Shown here piece after piece: positions 31,316 through 42,427 of a stretch of DNA of 64,000 bases. Origin of the DNA: Ahaetulla prasina (lineage: Eukaryota > Chordata > Lepidosauria > Squamata > Colubridae); contig NC_080539.1 in assembly GCF_028640845.1 (NCBI RefSeq), forward strand, positions 369,627,233 through 369,691,232, written 5' to 3'. Numbering within the stretch: the first letter of the stretch is position 1; every line of letters starts with the position of its first letter. The notes beneath the pieces were generated by a model, which did no database searches, was not told the DNA's origin, and worked only from the letters and a program-made list of their open reading frames with translations. Both the position numbers and the translations under genes were made by a program.

Positions 31316-32670
31316 GGAGAGATAGGAGGAGAACCACCGATAAACGGTGCCTCCCACTCCCAATCCTCCAACCGCACAGCAGGATACCATGGTCGATGGT
31401 ATCGAAAGCCGCTGAGAGGTCTAATAGGACCAGGGCAGAGGAACAACCCTCATCCCTGGCCCTCCAGAGATCATCCACCAACGCGACCAAAGCCGTCTCC
31501 GTGCTGTAACCGGGCCGGAAACCGGACTGGAACGGGTCTAGATAGACAGTTTCATCCAGGTGCAGGGAAACTGATATGCCACCATATTTCTACAACCTTC
31601 GCCAAGGAGACCGGACGATAATTACCTAAAACAGCCGGGTCCAGGAAGGCTTTAAGGAGGGCCTCACCACCGCCTCTTTCAAGGCAGCCGGAAGACACCT
31701 CCACCAAAGAAGCGGTCGAATCGCCTGAGCCAGCCTCGTGTCACCTCCTGAGTGGCCAGCACCAGCCAGGAGGGGCACGGGTCCAGTAAACACGTGGTGG
31801 CATTCAGCCTACCCAACAACCTGTCCATGTCCTCGGAGCCACAGGGTCAAACTCATCCCAAACCATATCGCCAAGACCACCTCGAGCATCTCACCCGCAT
31901 CACGCAATCTTGGTCCAGACCATCCCGAAGTTGAACGATTTTATCGTATAGATAACCGTTAAACTCCTCAGCACGTCCCTGTAACGGGTCATCCCGCCCC
32001 TGGTGTAGGAGGGAGCGAGTCACCAAACAGGGCGGCTGGGCGGTTATCTGCCGATGCAATGAGGGAGGAGGCGTAGCTACGCCTCGCTTCCTCAATGCCA
32101 CTAGGTAAGTCCTAGTATAGGACTTCACTAGTGTCCGATCAGCTTCGAACGGCCAGACCTCCAGGAACTCTCTAGGCGTCTTCTCCGCGCCATCCCTCTC
32201 AGCTCCTTGGAGAACCAAGGAGCCGGTTGGGACCTGCGCCGGGTCAGAGGCCGCAAAGGCACAACACGGTCTAAGGCCCCGCGCCCGCTCCCAGGCCGCA
32301 ACAAGTTCCTCAGCCGAGCCGTGAGCCAGACCTCAGGAAATGGCCCAAGCTCCGTCCAGAACCCATCCGGGTCCATCAGGCGCCTGGGACGGAACCAACG
32401 ATCGGGTCTGCCTCCCCTGCGGTGGTGAATGGCGGTCAGAAAGTCCGAAGAAGAGAGTGATCTGACCATGACAAAGGTTCAGTGACTATTTCCTTTAAGT
32501 CCAGATCTCTCAACCACTGACCAGAGAGAAAAATCAGGTCCAGAGTGCCACCCCCAATGTGAGTAGGGCCATCAACTACTTGGGTCAGGTCCAAGGCCGT
32601 CATGGAAGCCGTGAACTCCCGAGCTGCCGTTGATGACGAGCCGGAAGATGGCAAGTTAAAGTCCCCCAGT
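31316..32670 (-). mobile_element. L2-group LINE internal fragment (endonuclease to reverse transcriptase)
   Basis: On the minus strand, 32436-32654 encodes an endonuclease C-terminal block (HIGGGTLDLIF, WSDHSLL). About 31300-31480 encodes reverse transcriptase motif A ([20 protein letters not shown]). Frameshifts separate the pieces. It overlaps and nearly matches 63581-64000. It lacks its own 3' end: on the left it stops at a microhomology with a MITE, and on the right it meets an LTR without matching flanks. Confidence 0.85.
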
Positions 32671-33287
32671 TGTTGTGACCCAGGCCCAGGTAGGTAGTAG
32701 GAAACTCAGTCAGTGTAAAAACAAACAAACTTTATTAGAACAGCTGAGAATTAATTCATTCTCAGCGTAATTCAACTAAATTAAAGCAAATTCCTCCCAA
32801 CACAAATTCCTCAGTTCTAATCACAAATCTTGGTCCAATTAGGCAAACTGCCAAAGGCCTTTCTTGGCAAACGTTCAGAAGACACCAATATGAAACAAAT
32901 GCAACAAGACAAAGCTATCAACATTGTTTTCCGGCAAAGAGCCCAAATGCCGTTGCTGGTCTTTGAAGCCTTATGGGAGGGGCCAATCATCTCTTGGCCC
33001 TACTCCCGAGTCGTCCTCTCTGCTTGAGCTGCTCTTGCCTTCTGGCAGCTCTTCTCATGCGTGCATTAGGAACAGGCTCCTCCTGTTCCTCTGTCTCACT
33101 ACTTTCAGCCTCTGGAGGCTCTGGAGTCCGCACCTCACTCCCCGATGGCCTTGGCACCACCTCAGCCTCTGACGCAGAGCCCTCATCTGGGCCTTCCCCA
33201 GCGTCCAGGACTGGCCCATGGTCTTCCTCAGCCTCATCGTTGTCCGACTCCATTGCCAGCTCCGCAGGCTGCTGGCGGACCACAACA
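32671..33287 (-). mobile_element. Solo LTR, family C, without matching target duplication
   Basis: On the + strand it starts tgttgtgacccaggcccagg and ends ggcggaccacaaca. It contains ctttattagaacagctgaga. The flanks CCAGT (L2 sequence) and CTAAT (MITE sequence) do not match, unlike the sister copy at 50048-50645. Confidence 0.85.
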
Positions 33288-33289
33288 CT

Positions 33290-33715
33290 AATCCTTGACT
33301 TACAACAGTTCATTTAGCGACCGTTCAAAGTAGCGACGGCGCTGAAAAAAGATGACTATTTATCACGCTTGTGACCGTTGCAACACCCCTCCGTGATCAT
33401 GTGATGTACATTAGGATGCATGGCAACTGACTCACATTTATGACGGTCGCAGTTTCCCGGGGTCACGTGGTCCCCTTTTGCGACCTTCTGACAAGGAAAG
33501 TCAAGGGGGAAGCCAGATTCACTTAACAACCGTGCGACTCACTTAACAACCGCTGGGATTCACTTCAAGAAGCGTGGCCAGAAAGTTACTGACTGAAATT
33601 TTAACCCCGGGGATGGTGCGATGGTCATAAGGGCGAGGACCTGTGTCGCCAGTCCCTTTTTTTCAGAGACCTTGTAACTTTGGACGGCTGCTAAATGAAC
33701 GGTTGTAAGTTCTTT
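33290..33715. mobile_element. TA-flanked MITE
   Basis: Left end taatccttgacttacaacag, then gtgaccgttgcaacacc, gcgaccttctgacaagg, gctaaatgaacggttgtaag at the right. It is noncoding. Confidence 0.75.
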
Positions 33716-33749
33716 GTGTTCATTTGTTCTTTTATTTTCAAAATAAAAG

Positions 33750-34712
33750 GGCCTCTGGTGGCTCAGCAGACTAAGTCTGTCTGTTATTAACAGCAGCTGC
33801 TTGCAATTACTGCAAGTTCAAGCCCCACCAGGCCCAAGGTTGACTCAGCCTTCCATCCTTTATAAGGTAGGTAAAATGAGGACCCAGATTGGATCCTCAT
33901 TTTAGGAGGATCTTGGAGTCCTAGTGGATAACCATTTAGATATGAGCCAGCAGTGTGCAGCAGCTGCTAAAAAAACCAACACAGTTCTGGGCTGCATAAA
34001 CAGAGGGATAGAATCAAGATCACGTGATGTGTTAATACCACTTTATAATGCCTTGGTAAGGCCACACTTGGAATATTGCATCCAGTTTTGGTCTCCACGA
34101 TGTAAAAAAGATGTTGAGACTCTAGAAAGAGTGCAGAGAAGAGCAACAAAGATGATTAGAGGACTGGAGGCTAAAACATATGAAGAACAGTTGCAGGAAC
34201 TGGGTATGTCTAGTTTAATAAAAAGAAGGACTAGGGGAGACATGATAGCAGTGTTCCAATATCTCAGGGGTTGCCACAAAGAAGAGGGAGTCGGGCTGTT
34301 CTCCAAAGCACCTGAGGGTAGAACAAGAAGCAATGGGTGGAAACTGATCAAAGAAAGAAGCAACTTAGAACTAAGGAGAAATTTCCTGACAGTTAGAACA
34401 ATTAATCAGTGGAACGACTTGCCTGCAGAAGTTGTGAATGCTCCAACACTGGAAATTTTTAAGAAAATGTTGGATAACCATCTGACTGAGATGGTGTAGG
34501 GTTTCCTGCCTGGGCAGGGGGTTGGACTAGAAGGCCTCCAAGGTCCCTTCCAACTCTGTTGTTATGTTATCTTATGTTATGTTATGTTATGTTATTGTGT
34601 GGGGGCAATAAGTCGACTTTGTATATAATATACAAATGGATGAAGACTATTGCTTAACACAGTGTAAGCCGCCCTGAGTCTTCGGAGAAAGGCAGGATAT
34701 AAATTCAAATTT
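33750..34712 (+). mobile_element. tRNA-type SINE with a CR1 3' end inserted
   Basis: SINE head and body 33750-33895 (ggtggctcagcagactaag, gttcaagccccacc, gaggacccagattg) and its tail 34600-34712 (ggggcaataagtcgactttg, gccgccctgagtcttcgg). Between them is the CR1 3' region at about 33905-34600. Confidence 0.8.
33905..34600 (+). mobile_element. CR1 LINE 3' region
   Basis: An open frame of 191 codons (33924-34499) encodes the CR1 ORF2 C-terminus ([79 protein letters not shown]). It is followed by ggttggactagaaggcctcc and an (ATGTT)n array at about 34561-34597. It is nearly identical to 3996-4595. Confidence 0.9.
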
Positions 34713-35190
34713 AAAAAAATGGGGGGAGGGGTGTTTTAATTGCGAACGAGGGCCTCTGGAAGCTGATCTGAATGGAATTTTCATCCTGATCTGGGTTTTT
34801 GAGTCCCCCCCCTTTCCCCCCCCCCATTTTCCATTTGCTGCAGTTTAACCTTTAAAGGTGCATTGGGGGCATCCTGCCGGCTTAGCAGTTCAGTTTAGAT
34901 TAATCCTCTCGCCAGTCGGCTGAAAATCACGCCCTCCCCAGAAATGTGTCAGCTTCTAAGGAGCAGAGAAAGGGCATTTAGCCCCCATTTCACCCCCCCT
35001 TCGTGATAAAGAAGACAGAGGGAACCATGTTTTGACTGCATTGGCCTTCCGAATCCGAACCAGCCTCTTGTATTGGGTGCAGATTGCCCCTCTGCAAGGA
35101 TGAGGAGGAGGCTTTGGGCAGCTCCAGCCTCTCTTCCCCGTTTCCCCTTTTCCCAGCTTGGAATCTGGAATCGGCCCAGCCAGACGATCC
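34713..35190. other. Repeat-free island in intron 4; no exon found
   Basis: Single-copy-looking sequence with no coding similarity. Examined specifically for the missing TLE exon and none was seen. A candidate conserved noncoding segment. Confidence 0.35.
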
Positions 35191-35266
35191 CCAGAATAAC
35201 ACGAGTTGGAAAGGGACCTTGGAGGTCTTCTAGTCCAACCCCGTGCTCAAACAGGAGACCCTGTAT

Positions 35267-36618
35267 TAGGGATGGCTAACCTTTTTGCCACCGCGTGTCA
35301 AAAGCAGCGGGAGCATGGGGGAGCACAGGCGCACATGTTCCCACACCCATAATTCAATGTCCCCCCCACGCTGCGCCCCCCCCCCATGCATGCGTGCACA
35401 ACCCCCCATGCTCCCCTACGCATGCATGCATGACGCCCCCCCACCCCCACCCAGTGCCCTGTTTTGGGCCTAGCAGGCCTCCCTGAAGCCTCCGGAGGCC
35501 GGAAATAGCCCGTTTCCCGACTTCCGATGGGCCCGTTTTTCGCCCTCCCGCCAGGCTCCAGAGACTTTCTTGGAGCCTGGGGAGGGCAAAAACGGCCTCA
35601 CCCACCCCTCCGAAGGCCAAAAACGCCCTCCCATAGCCTGTACTTACCTGGCATCCAAAAGGGGCCGTGTGGAGACGCCTTGGAGGGGAGGGGCAGTGTG
35701 GGCGGCGCCAGGTCAAAATTAATTAGTTGGCCGGTGTGTACATGCATAGAGCTAAGCTAGGACAACGGCTCATGTGCCCAGGAGGGCCTTTCACCAAGTA
35801 CGCTTGGTCCGCCAGTTGCGCCCCTTCCTGGACCGGGATGCCTTATGCACGGTCACTCACGCTCTGGTCACTTCTCGTCTGGATTATTGCAATGCTCTCT
35901 ACATGGGGCTACCCTTGAAGTGCACCCGGAGGCTGCAGTTAGTCCAGAATGCAGCTACGCAAGTAGTAATGGGAGCCACTCGTTGCTCCCACGTAACACC
36001 ACTGCTACGCAATCTGCACTGGCTTCCTGTAGTCTTTCGGGTGCGCTTTAAGATTTTGGTTACCACCTTTAAAACGCTCCATGGCTTAGGACCCGGGTAC
36101 TTACGGGACCGCCTACTGTTACCTCATGCCTCCCACCGACCCGTATACTCACACAGAGAGGGTCTTCTCAGGGTGCCGTCCGCCAAACAATGTCGGCTGG
36201 CGGCCCCCAGGGGCAGGGCCTTCTCTGTTGGAGCTCCTACGCTCTGGAAAGAACTTCCCCCTGGCCTACGTCAAGTGCCTGACCTTCGGACCTTTCGCCG
36301 TGAGCTGAAAACACACTTATTTATTCAAGCGGGACTGGCTTAACAGTTTTATTAAATTTTAATCGGGGTTTTATTATTTTAGGGTTTTAAATTTTAAATT
36401 TTTAATGTCGGCCACTTTTGTAATATGCTCTGTTTTAAATTTTTTGTTTTAATTGTATATATGTTGGGTTTTTATCTTTTGGCTGTACAGCGCCCTGAGT
36501 CCTTCGGGAGAAGGGCGGTATAAAAATCTAATAAAATAAATAAAAATAAATAAATAAATAAATATGGCTACGCGTGCCACCTGTGGCATGTGTGCCATAG
36601 GTTCGCCATCATATTCGG
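35267..36618. mobile_element. hAT-type element carrying an L2 insertion
   Basis: Left part tagggatggctaaccttttt, right part ataggttcgccatcatattc. 8-bp flanks at 35259-35266 and 36619-36626 (one mismatch). The interior has cccgttttttcgccctcc-type words as at 26225-26835 and contains the L2 3' region at about 35749-36560. Confidence 0.7.
35749..36560 (+). mobile_element. L2-group LINE 3' region
   Basis: The frame 35774-36343 encodes the L2 ORF2 C-terminus (VTHALVTSRLDYCNALYMGLPL, RRLQLVQNAA, RNLHWLPVVFRVRFKIL, RGRAFSVGAPTLWKELPPGLR, RRELKTHLF). The 3' UTR ends cagcgccctgagtccttcgg then (AATAA)n. It is 5'-truncated. Confidence 0.9.
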
Positions 36619-36861
36619 CCCTATATCGTTTCCGGCAAGTGGCTGTCCAGTCTCTTCTTAAAAGCCTCCAATGATGGGGCATTCACAATTTCTGGTGGCC
36701 AGCCGTTCCACTGGTTAATTCTTCTCACTGTCGGGAAATTCCTCCTTAGTTTCTAGGTTGCTTCTGTCCTTGTTTAACTTCCATCTATTGTTTCTGGTGC
36801 TTTGGAGAACAGCTTGACTCCCTCTTCTTTGTGGCAGCCCCTGAGATATTGGAATATAGGT

Positions 36862-37258
36862 AATCATTGATTTACAACAGTTTATTTAGTGACCACGCAA
36901 GGTTACAACGGTCCTGAAAAAAAATGTGACTTAGGACCGTTTTTCACAGTTACGACCTTTGTAGCATCCCCAGGATCACGTGTTCAAAATTCAGACGCTT
37001 GGCAACTGGTTCCTACTTATGACCGTTGCCGAGTCCCCAAATCATGCGATCCTCTTTTTTTGCGACTTTCTGACAAGCCAAGTCAAGGAGGAAGCCGGAT
37101 TCCCTTAATGACTGGGTTACTAACTTTATCAATTGCAGGGACTCACTTAACAACTGAGGCAAGAAAGGTCATACAGTGGGGCAAAACTCACTTAACAAAT
37201 GTCTCACTTAGCCAGAGAAGGTTTAGGCTCAATTGTGGCTTTAAGTCGAGAACCACCT
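36862..37258. mobile_element. TA-flanked MITE
   Basis: gtaatcattgatttacaaca at the left, then gtgaccacgcaaggttac, cacgtgttcaaaattcagac, gcgactttctgacaagc, and ctttaagtcgagaaccacctg at the right. Confidence 0.75.
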
Positions 37259-37390
37259 GGTACAGCTATCATATCAACACTAGTCCTTCTTTTCATTAAA
37301 CTAGACATACCCAATTCCTGCAACTCTTCTTTGGGGCAGCTCCTGAGATATTGGAAGACTGCTAATCATGTCACCCCCTGGTCCTTCTCT

Positions 37391-37955
37391 TCACTAAACT
37401 GTTGTTGTTGTTAGTTGCAAAGTCGTGTCCGACCCATCGCGACTCCATGGACAACGTTCCTTCAGGCCTTCCTGTCCTCTACCATCCTCTGGAGTCCATT
37501 TAAGCTCACGCCGATTGCTTCAGTGACTCCATCCAGCCGCCTCGTTCTCTGCCATCCCCTTCTTCTTTTGCCCTCCATCGTTCCCAGCATTAGGCTCTTC
37601 TCCAAGGAGTCCTTTCTTCTCATTAGATGGCCAAAATATTTGAGTTTCCTCTTCAGGATCTGGCCTTCTAAAGAGCAGTCAGGGTTGATCTCCTCTAGGA
37701 CTGACCGGTTGGATCGCCTTGCAGTCCAAGGGACTCGCAGGAGTCTTCTCCAGCACCAGAGTTCAAAGGCCTCAATTCTTTGGCGCTCAGCCTTCCTTAT
37801 GGTCGAACTTTCACAGCCATCCATTGCAACTGGGAAAACCATAGCCTTGACTATACGCACTTTTGTTGGCAGGGTGACGTCTCTGCTTTTTAGAATGCTG
37901 TCTAGATTTGCCATAGCTTTCCTCTCCAGGAGCAAGCGTCTTTATATGACTAAAT
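37391..37955 (-). mobile_element. BovB (RTE-clade) LINE 3' region
   Basis: The minus-strand frame 37462-37935 reads KSRDVTLPTKVRIVKAMVFP, VAMDGCESSTIRKAERQRIE, AFELWCWRRLLRVPWTARRS, then KRKLKYFGHLMRRKDSLEKS and EGKRRRGWQRTRRLDGVTEA. This is the diagnostic C-terminus of BovB. The 3' end carries the typical gtcgtgtccgacccatcgcg. BovB is known for horizontal spread between squamates and ruminants. Confidence 0.93.
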
Positions 37956-37961
37956 CATTAG

Positions 37962-38515
37962 AATAAAATAGAATTTTATTGGCCAAGTGTGATTGGATAC
38001 ACAAGGAATTTGTCTTGGTGCATATGCTCTCAGTGTACATAAAAGAAAAGATACGTTCATCAAGGTACAACATTTACAACACAATTGATGGTCAATATAT
38101 CAATATCAATCATAAGGATTGCCAGCAACAAGTTATAGTCATACAGTCATAAGTGGAAAGAGATTGGTGATGGGAACTATGAAACGATTAATAGTAGTGC
38201 AGATTCAGTAAATAGTCTGACAGTGTTGAGGGAATTATTTGTTTAGCAGAGTGATGGCCTTTGGGAAAAAACTGTTCTTGTGTCTAGTTGTTCTGGTGTG
38301 CAGTGCTCTATAGTGTCGTTTTGAGGGTAGGAGTTGAAACAGTTTATGTCCAGGATGCGAGGGATCTGCAAATATTTTCACGTCCCTCTTCTTGATTCGT
38401 GCAGTATACAGGTCCTCAATGGAAGGCAGGTTGGTAGCCATTGTTTTTTCTGCAGTTCTAATTATCCTCTGAAGTCTGTGTTTTTCTTGTTGGGTTGCAG
38501 AACCGAACTAATTAA
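37962..38515 (-). mobile_element. Rex1/L2-group LINE 3' region
   Basis: ttttattggccaagtgtgat, gtacataaaagaaaagatac and the antisense C-terminus (LYTARIKKRDVKIFADPSHP, HKNSFFPKAITLLNK). It is near-identical to 40040-40570. Confidence 0.88.
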
Positions 38516-38699
38516 ACCGAATTAAAGCCTCTTTATATGACTTTAGATCACTAAACTAGCCATGCCCAATTCCAGCAACCCTTCCAGTATATGTTTTAGC
38601 CTTCAGTCCCTTCATCATCTTCGTTGCTCTTCTCTGCACTCAACATTTTATTTTTTTTACACCGTGGCGACCAAAACTGTGTGGCCTTAACCACGGCAT

Positions 38700-39558
38700 T
38701 ATAAAATGATGTTAAAAGCCGATCTTCCATTTATCCCTCTACTCTCTCTCTCTCTCTCCTCGTGTTTCCTTGGCATGTTATCTGCTGTTGCATGGCAGGA
38801 TTTACAACCGACTTCAGGTGCTGCTGGCCTGGCCGGTTGCCAGAAAGCTGTCACGGCTCCTCTTCCTCCCCCTGTTTTTATTTTAAGGAGAAACTCATAA
38901 CTCTGGGCCGTGACAGCCTCCAGGTGACAAATGAGAGCCCGGCCTGGTGTATATTGAGAAAGAGACCCCTCCTCTCTTTCCCCAAAGACTAGCACCTCCC
39001 CTTCGATTAGATTTGCCCAGCAGGTGTCTTTTGAATGTTATTCAAGCCCACCCACCCACCCCCAGGCCCAATCTCCCCCCCCCACTTTCCCTCATCACCT
39101 GCTTTATTGCCAGTATAAAAAGGTCACACCATTCAATTTGATCCCGGACGAAGGCTCCTCTTTAGAGTAAGCTGCTTGGTGGTCCAGGTCGGTGGTGATG
39201 TGGATTTCCTGAGCTCCCCTCCGCCCTTCTATTTTTATTTTTATTTTTTAATTATTTTTCCAAAAGGCTCTCTGCCTTCCTGTTGGGGAGAAAAAAACGG
39301 TGCTCGGGGTGTGTGTGTAGGCAGGAAAACAGCTTGACGAAAAAATATAAAGAAGGAGGGAGAGAGAGAGGGAGAGATGCGAATGAAAGGAGTATCTCTT
39401 TGCAGAAATGCAAGCCAGGAAATGGAGGGAGGGGATTGCTTGTTGGGGGGGTCTGTTGGCAGAAGATAGGAGGGTTGCAATGGGAGAGATTGTCATTCTT
39501 AAGGCAAGAGCCCCCCCGTCCCCCCAAAAAAAAAGATAGTAGCAAAAAAGGACTATGA
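38700..39558. other. Repeat-free island in intron 4; candidate conserved noncoding
   Basis: Long stretch without repeat signatures, containing ctttattgccagtataaaaa, gtgacagcctccaggtgaca and gatttgcccagcaggtgtct. No exon or start-anchored ORF was recognised. The missing TLE exon was looked for here and not found. Confidence 0.35.
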
Positions 39559-39559
39559 C

Positions 39560-41395
39560 AGTGAAACTCCCTTCGCAAGCTTAACAACTGAAACCGTGGC
39601 CTCAATAGATGGGGAACTCATCAAATTTGCAGATGACACCAAACTAGGCAACACACTGGAAGATGGGCTTAAGATACAGAAGGTGAAAAAAAGTAAGGTT
39701 CTACATTTAGGCAAGGAAAACCAAAGGGACAGGTACAGTATAGATGATACCTGGCTCAATAGTAGTACCTGTGAGAGGGATCTTGGAGTCCTAGTGGACG
39801 ATCACTTAAATATGAGCCAGCCGTGTGCAGCAGCTGCCAAAAAAGCCAACACAGTTCTAGGCTGCATCAACAGAGTGATCGAATCAAGATCACGTGAAGT
39901 GTTAATGCCACTTTATAATGCCTTGGTAAGGCCACACTTGGAATCCTGCATCCAGTTTTGGTCGCCACGATGTAAAAAAGATGTTGAGACTCTAGAAAGA
40001 GTGCAGAGAAGAGCAACCAAGATAGAATAGAATAGAATAGAATTTTTTATTGGCCAAGTGTGATTGGACACACAAGGAATTTGTCTTGGTGCATATGCTC
40101 TCAGTGTACATAAAAGAAAAGATACGTTCATCAAGGTACAACATTTACAACACAATTGATGGTCAATATATCAATATAAATCATAAGGATTGCCAGCAAC
40201 AAGTTATAGTCATACAGTCATAAGTGGAAAGAGATTGGTGATGGGAACTATGAAACGATTAATAGTAGTGCAGATTCAGTAAATAGTCTGACAGTGTTGA
40301 GGAAATTATTTGTTTAGCAGAGTGATGGCCTTCGGGAAAAAACTGTTCTTGTGTCTAGTTGTTCTGGTGTGCAGTGCTCTATAGCGTCGTTTTGAGGGTA
40401 GGAGTTGAAACAGTTTATGTCCAGGATGCGAGGGATCTGCAAATATTTTCACGGCCCTCTTCTTGATTCGTGCAGTATACAGGTCCTCAATGGAAGGCAA
40501 GTTGGTAGCAATTATTTTTTCTGCAGTTCTAATTATCCTCTGAAGTCTGTGTTTTTCTTGTTGGGTTGCAGAACCGAACCAGACAGTTATAGAGGTGCAA
40601 ATGACAGACTCAATAATTCCTCTGTAGAATTGGATCAGCAGCTCCTTGGGCAGTTTGAGCTTACTGAGTTGGCGCAGAAAGAACATTCTTTGTTGTCCTT
40701 TTTTAATGATGTTTTTGATGTTAGCTGTCCATTTGAGATCTTGCGATATGATAGAACCCAGAAATTTGAAGGTTTCTACTGTTGATACTGTGTTGTCAAG
40801 TATTGTGAGAGGTGGAAGTATGGAAGGGTTTTTCCTAAAGTCTACCACCATTTCTACGGTTTTGAGTGTGTTCAGTTCCAGATTGTTTTGGTTGCACCAC
40901 AAGGCTAGTCGTTTGACCTCTCGTCTATATGCGGATTCGTCATTGTCTCGAATGAGACCAATCACTGTTGTGTCATCTGCGAACTTCAGTAGCTTAACTG
41001 ATGGATCAGATGATGAGGGGACTGGACGCTAAAACATATGAAGGACTAGGGGAGACATGATAGCCGTCTTCCAATATCTCAAGGGCTGCGACAAAGAAGA
41101 GGGAGTCAAACTATACTTCCAAAGTACCTGAGGGCAGGACAAGAAGCAATGGGCAGAAACTAATCAAGGAGAGAAACAACTTAGAACTAAGGAGAAATTT
41201 GACAGAACAATTAATCAGTGGAACAACTCTCCTCCAGAAGTTGTGAATGCTGCAACACTGGAAGGTTTTAAGAAAACGTTGGATAACCATTTGTCTGAAG
41301 TGGTGTAGGATTTCCTGCCTGGGCAGGGGGTTGGACTAGAAGACCTTCAAGGTCCCTTCCAACTCTGTTATTCTATTCTATTCTATTCTAATTGC
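39560..41395 (+). mobile_element. CR1 LINE 3' region split by a Rex1/L2-group insertion
   Basis: The left part 39560-40022 covers the FADDTKLG motif and [19 protein letters not shown]. The right part 41018-41395 runs to ggttggactagaagaccttc and (ATTCT)n. The insertion at 40023-41017 falls in gcaaccaagat|gatgagggg. The right part also has an internal deletion. Confidence 0.88.
40023..41017 (-). mobile_element. Rex1/L2-group LINE, longest copy
   Basis: The minus-strand frame 40306-40965 has 219 codons without a stop. It includes the reverse transcriptase tail LALWCNQNNLELNTLKTVEM, VVDFRKNPS, FKFLGSIISQDLKW, QRMFFLRQLSKLKLPKELLI, QFYRGIIESVICTSITVWFG, and ends SFFPKAITLLNK. Just upstream on that strand the catalytic FADDTTVIGLI is readable (about 40960-40990). 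The 3' end on the left has AATAG units then ttttttattggccaagtg. It is 5'-truncated, and its openness suggests recent activity. Confidence 0.88.
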
Positions 41396-41994
41396 TGTCA
41401 TCAGTGGAGGACCGCTTGTATTCCAGAAAGGAGTTAGGAAATTTTTGGGGTGGGGGTGGGAAGGAATCCAAAAAGAAAAATAATCGTGTGTATATTTGTG
41501 TGTTACTTCTCCTTTGCACGCTGGAAGAAAGGAGGGACGGACGGAAGCGTGGCAAGCAATTTTAAGCCAGGAGCAGGAAATCTGGCCAGGCGGTTTGATC
41601 GTTTCTCATCCGGGCAAAAGCGTTAAAAGGCCACTAAATTGAACATTAACGAGCTGAAAGTGAATTGGAGACAGCTCTCCCCCTCGTGCCCCCCTCCCCT
41701 CTACCGGAGGTGCCTGGCCACAAGTGCATTAGAAAGGCAAATCCATTATGCAGTCCCCAAGAGAGAATTAAATTTTTCCCAGAAAGTACTTACTGTCTCC
41801 GTTCCTCTCCTTTCTCCTTCTCTCTCTCTCTCTCTCCATTTTTTTTTTCCTGGCAAGTGCTATCTTTTTTTAAAAAAAAAACCCAGAAGTTTTATATCAC
41901 CGGTAAAATGAATGCAGATGCTAATGGAGATGGCAAAAATTAAAAAAAGCTTTGCCCCTTTCCTGCCCAGTTTCAATGCGTCGGAGGATTTCCA
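41396..41994. other. Repeat-free island in intron 4; candidate conserved noncoding
   Basis: Contains gcgttaaaaggccactaaat, caagtgcattagaaaggc and ccattatgcagtccccaaga. No protein similarity. The missing TLE exon is not here. Confidence 0.35.
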
Positions 41995-41997
41995 ATC

Positions 41998-42340
41998 GGT
42001 GAAATATTTATTTATTTTATTTATTTATTTTTCGTATTTTTATACCGCCCTTCTCCGAAGACTCAGGGCAGTGTACAGCAGAATAAAACATAAATATCAA
42101 AAAATCTAAAATACAATAAACGATTAAAAATGTGATTCAATAAGCTGCAAAAAGTAAAATTAATTAATAAAAATTTATAAAATAGATTAATCCCCTTAAA
42201 ACCCCATTAAAACCCTCAATTAAAACTTTATCATTAGGCCAGCCCTGCTTGGTGAAAGAAGAAAGTTTTGAGCTCACGCTTAAAGGTCCGAAGATCAGGG
42301 AGAAGACGTAGCCCCACAGGTAGTTCATAGAGAACCGATG
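41998..42340 (-). mobile_element. L2-group LINE 3' end
   Basis: (TTTA)n, tttttataccgcccttctcc and gactcagggcagtgtacagc, followed by 3' UTR and an antisense remnant of the ORF end (tttgagctcacgcttaaagg). Confidence 0.8.
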
Positions 42341-42427
42341 AGAGCCAGGTGCTCTGTGCGTGCTCAGAAGTCCTCTACTCCCTTAAATCGCTAATGGAGA
42401 CCCCGACAAAAGTTTTGTGTTTTGGAC

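Larger units (their letters stand above)
35190..36858 (-). mobile_element. CR1 LINE 3' region split by a hAT-type element
   Basis: CR1 pieces at about 35196-35266 (gttggaaagggaccttggag, tctagtccaacc) and 36619-36858 (gtggctgtccagtctcttct, ccgttccactggttaattct, cctgagatattgg). The insertion at 35267-36618 is flanked by ccctgtat and ccctatat, seven of eight bases matching. Confidence 0.8.
37262..38698 (-). mobile_element. CR1 LINE 3' region split by BovB and Rex1/L2-group insertions
   Basis: CR1 words on the + strand at 37290-37390 (ttttcattaaactagacata, cctgagatattggaag) and 38525-38698 (gttttagccttcagtccc, ttgctcttctctgcactc). Between them lie BovB (37391-37955) and Rex1/L2-group (37962-38515) segments. 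Confidence 0.75.

Noticed and set aside
32670..35190. Possible location of the missing TLE exon in the repeat-free stretch near 34860-35060
   Set aside because: No reading frame gives YYEMSYGLNIEMHKQ or a near match with flanking AG and GT.
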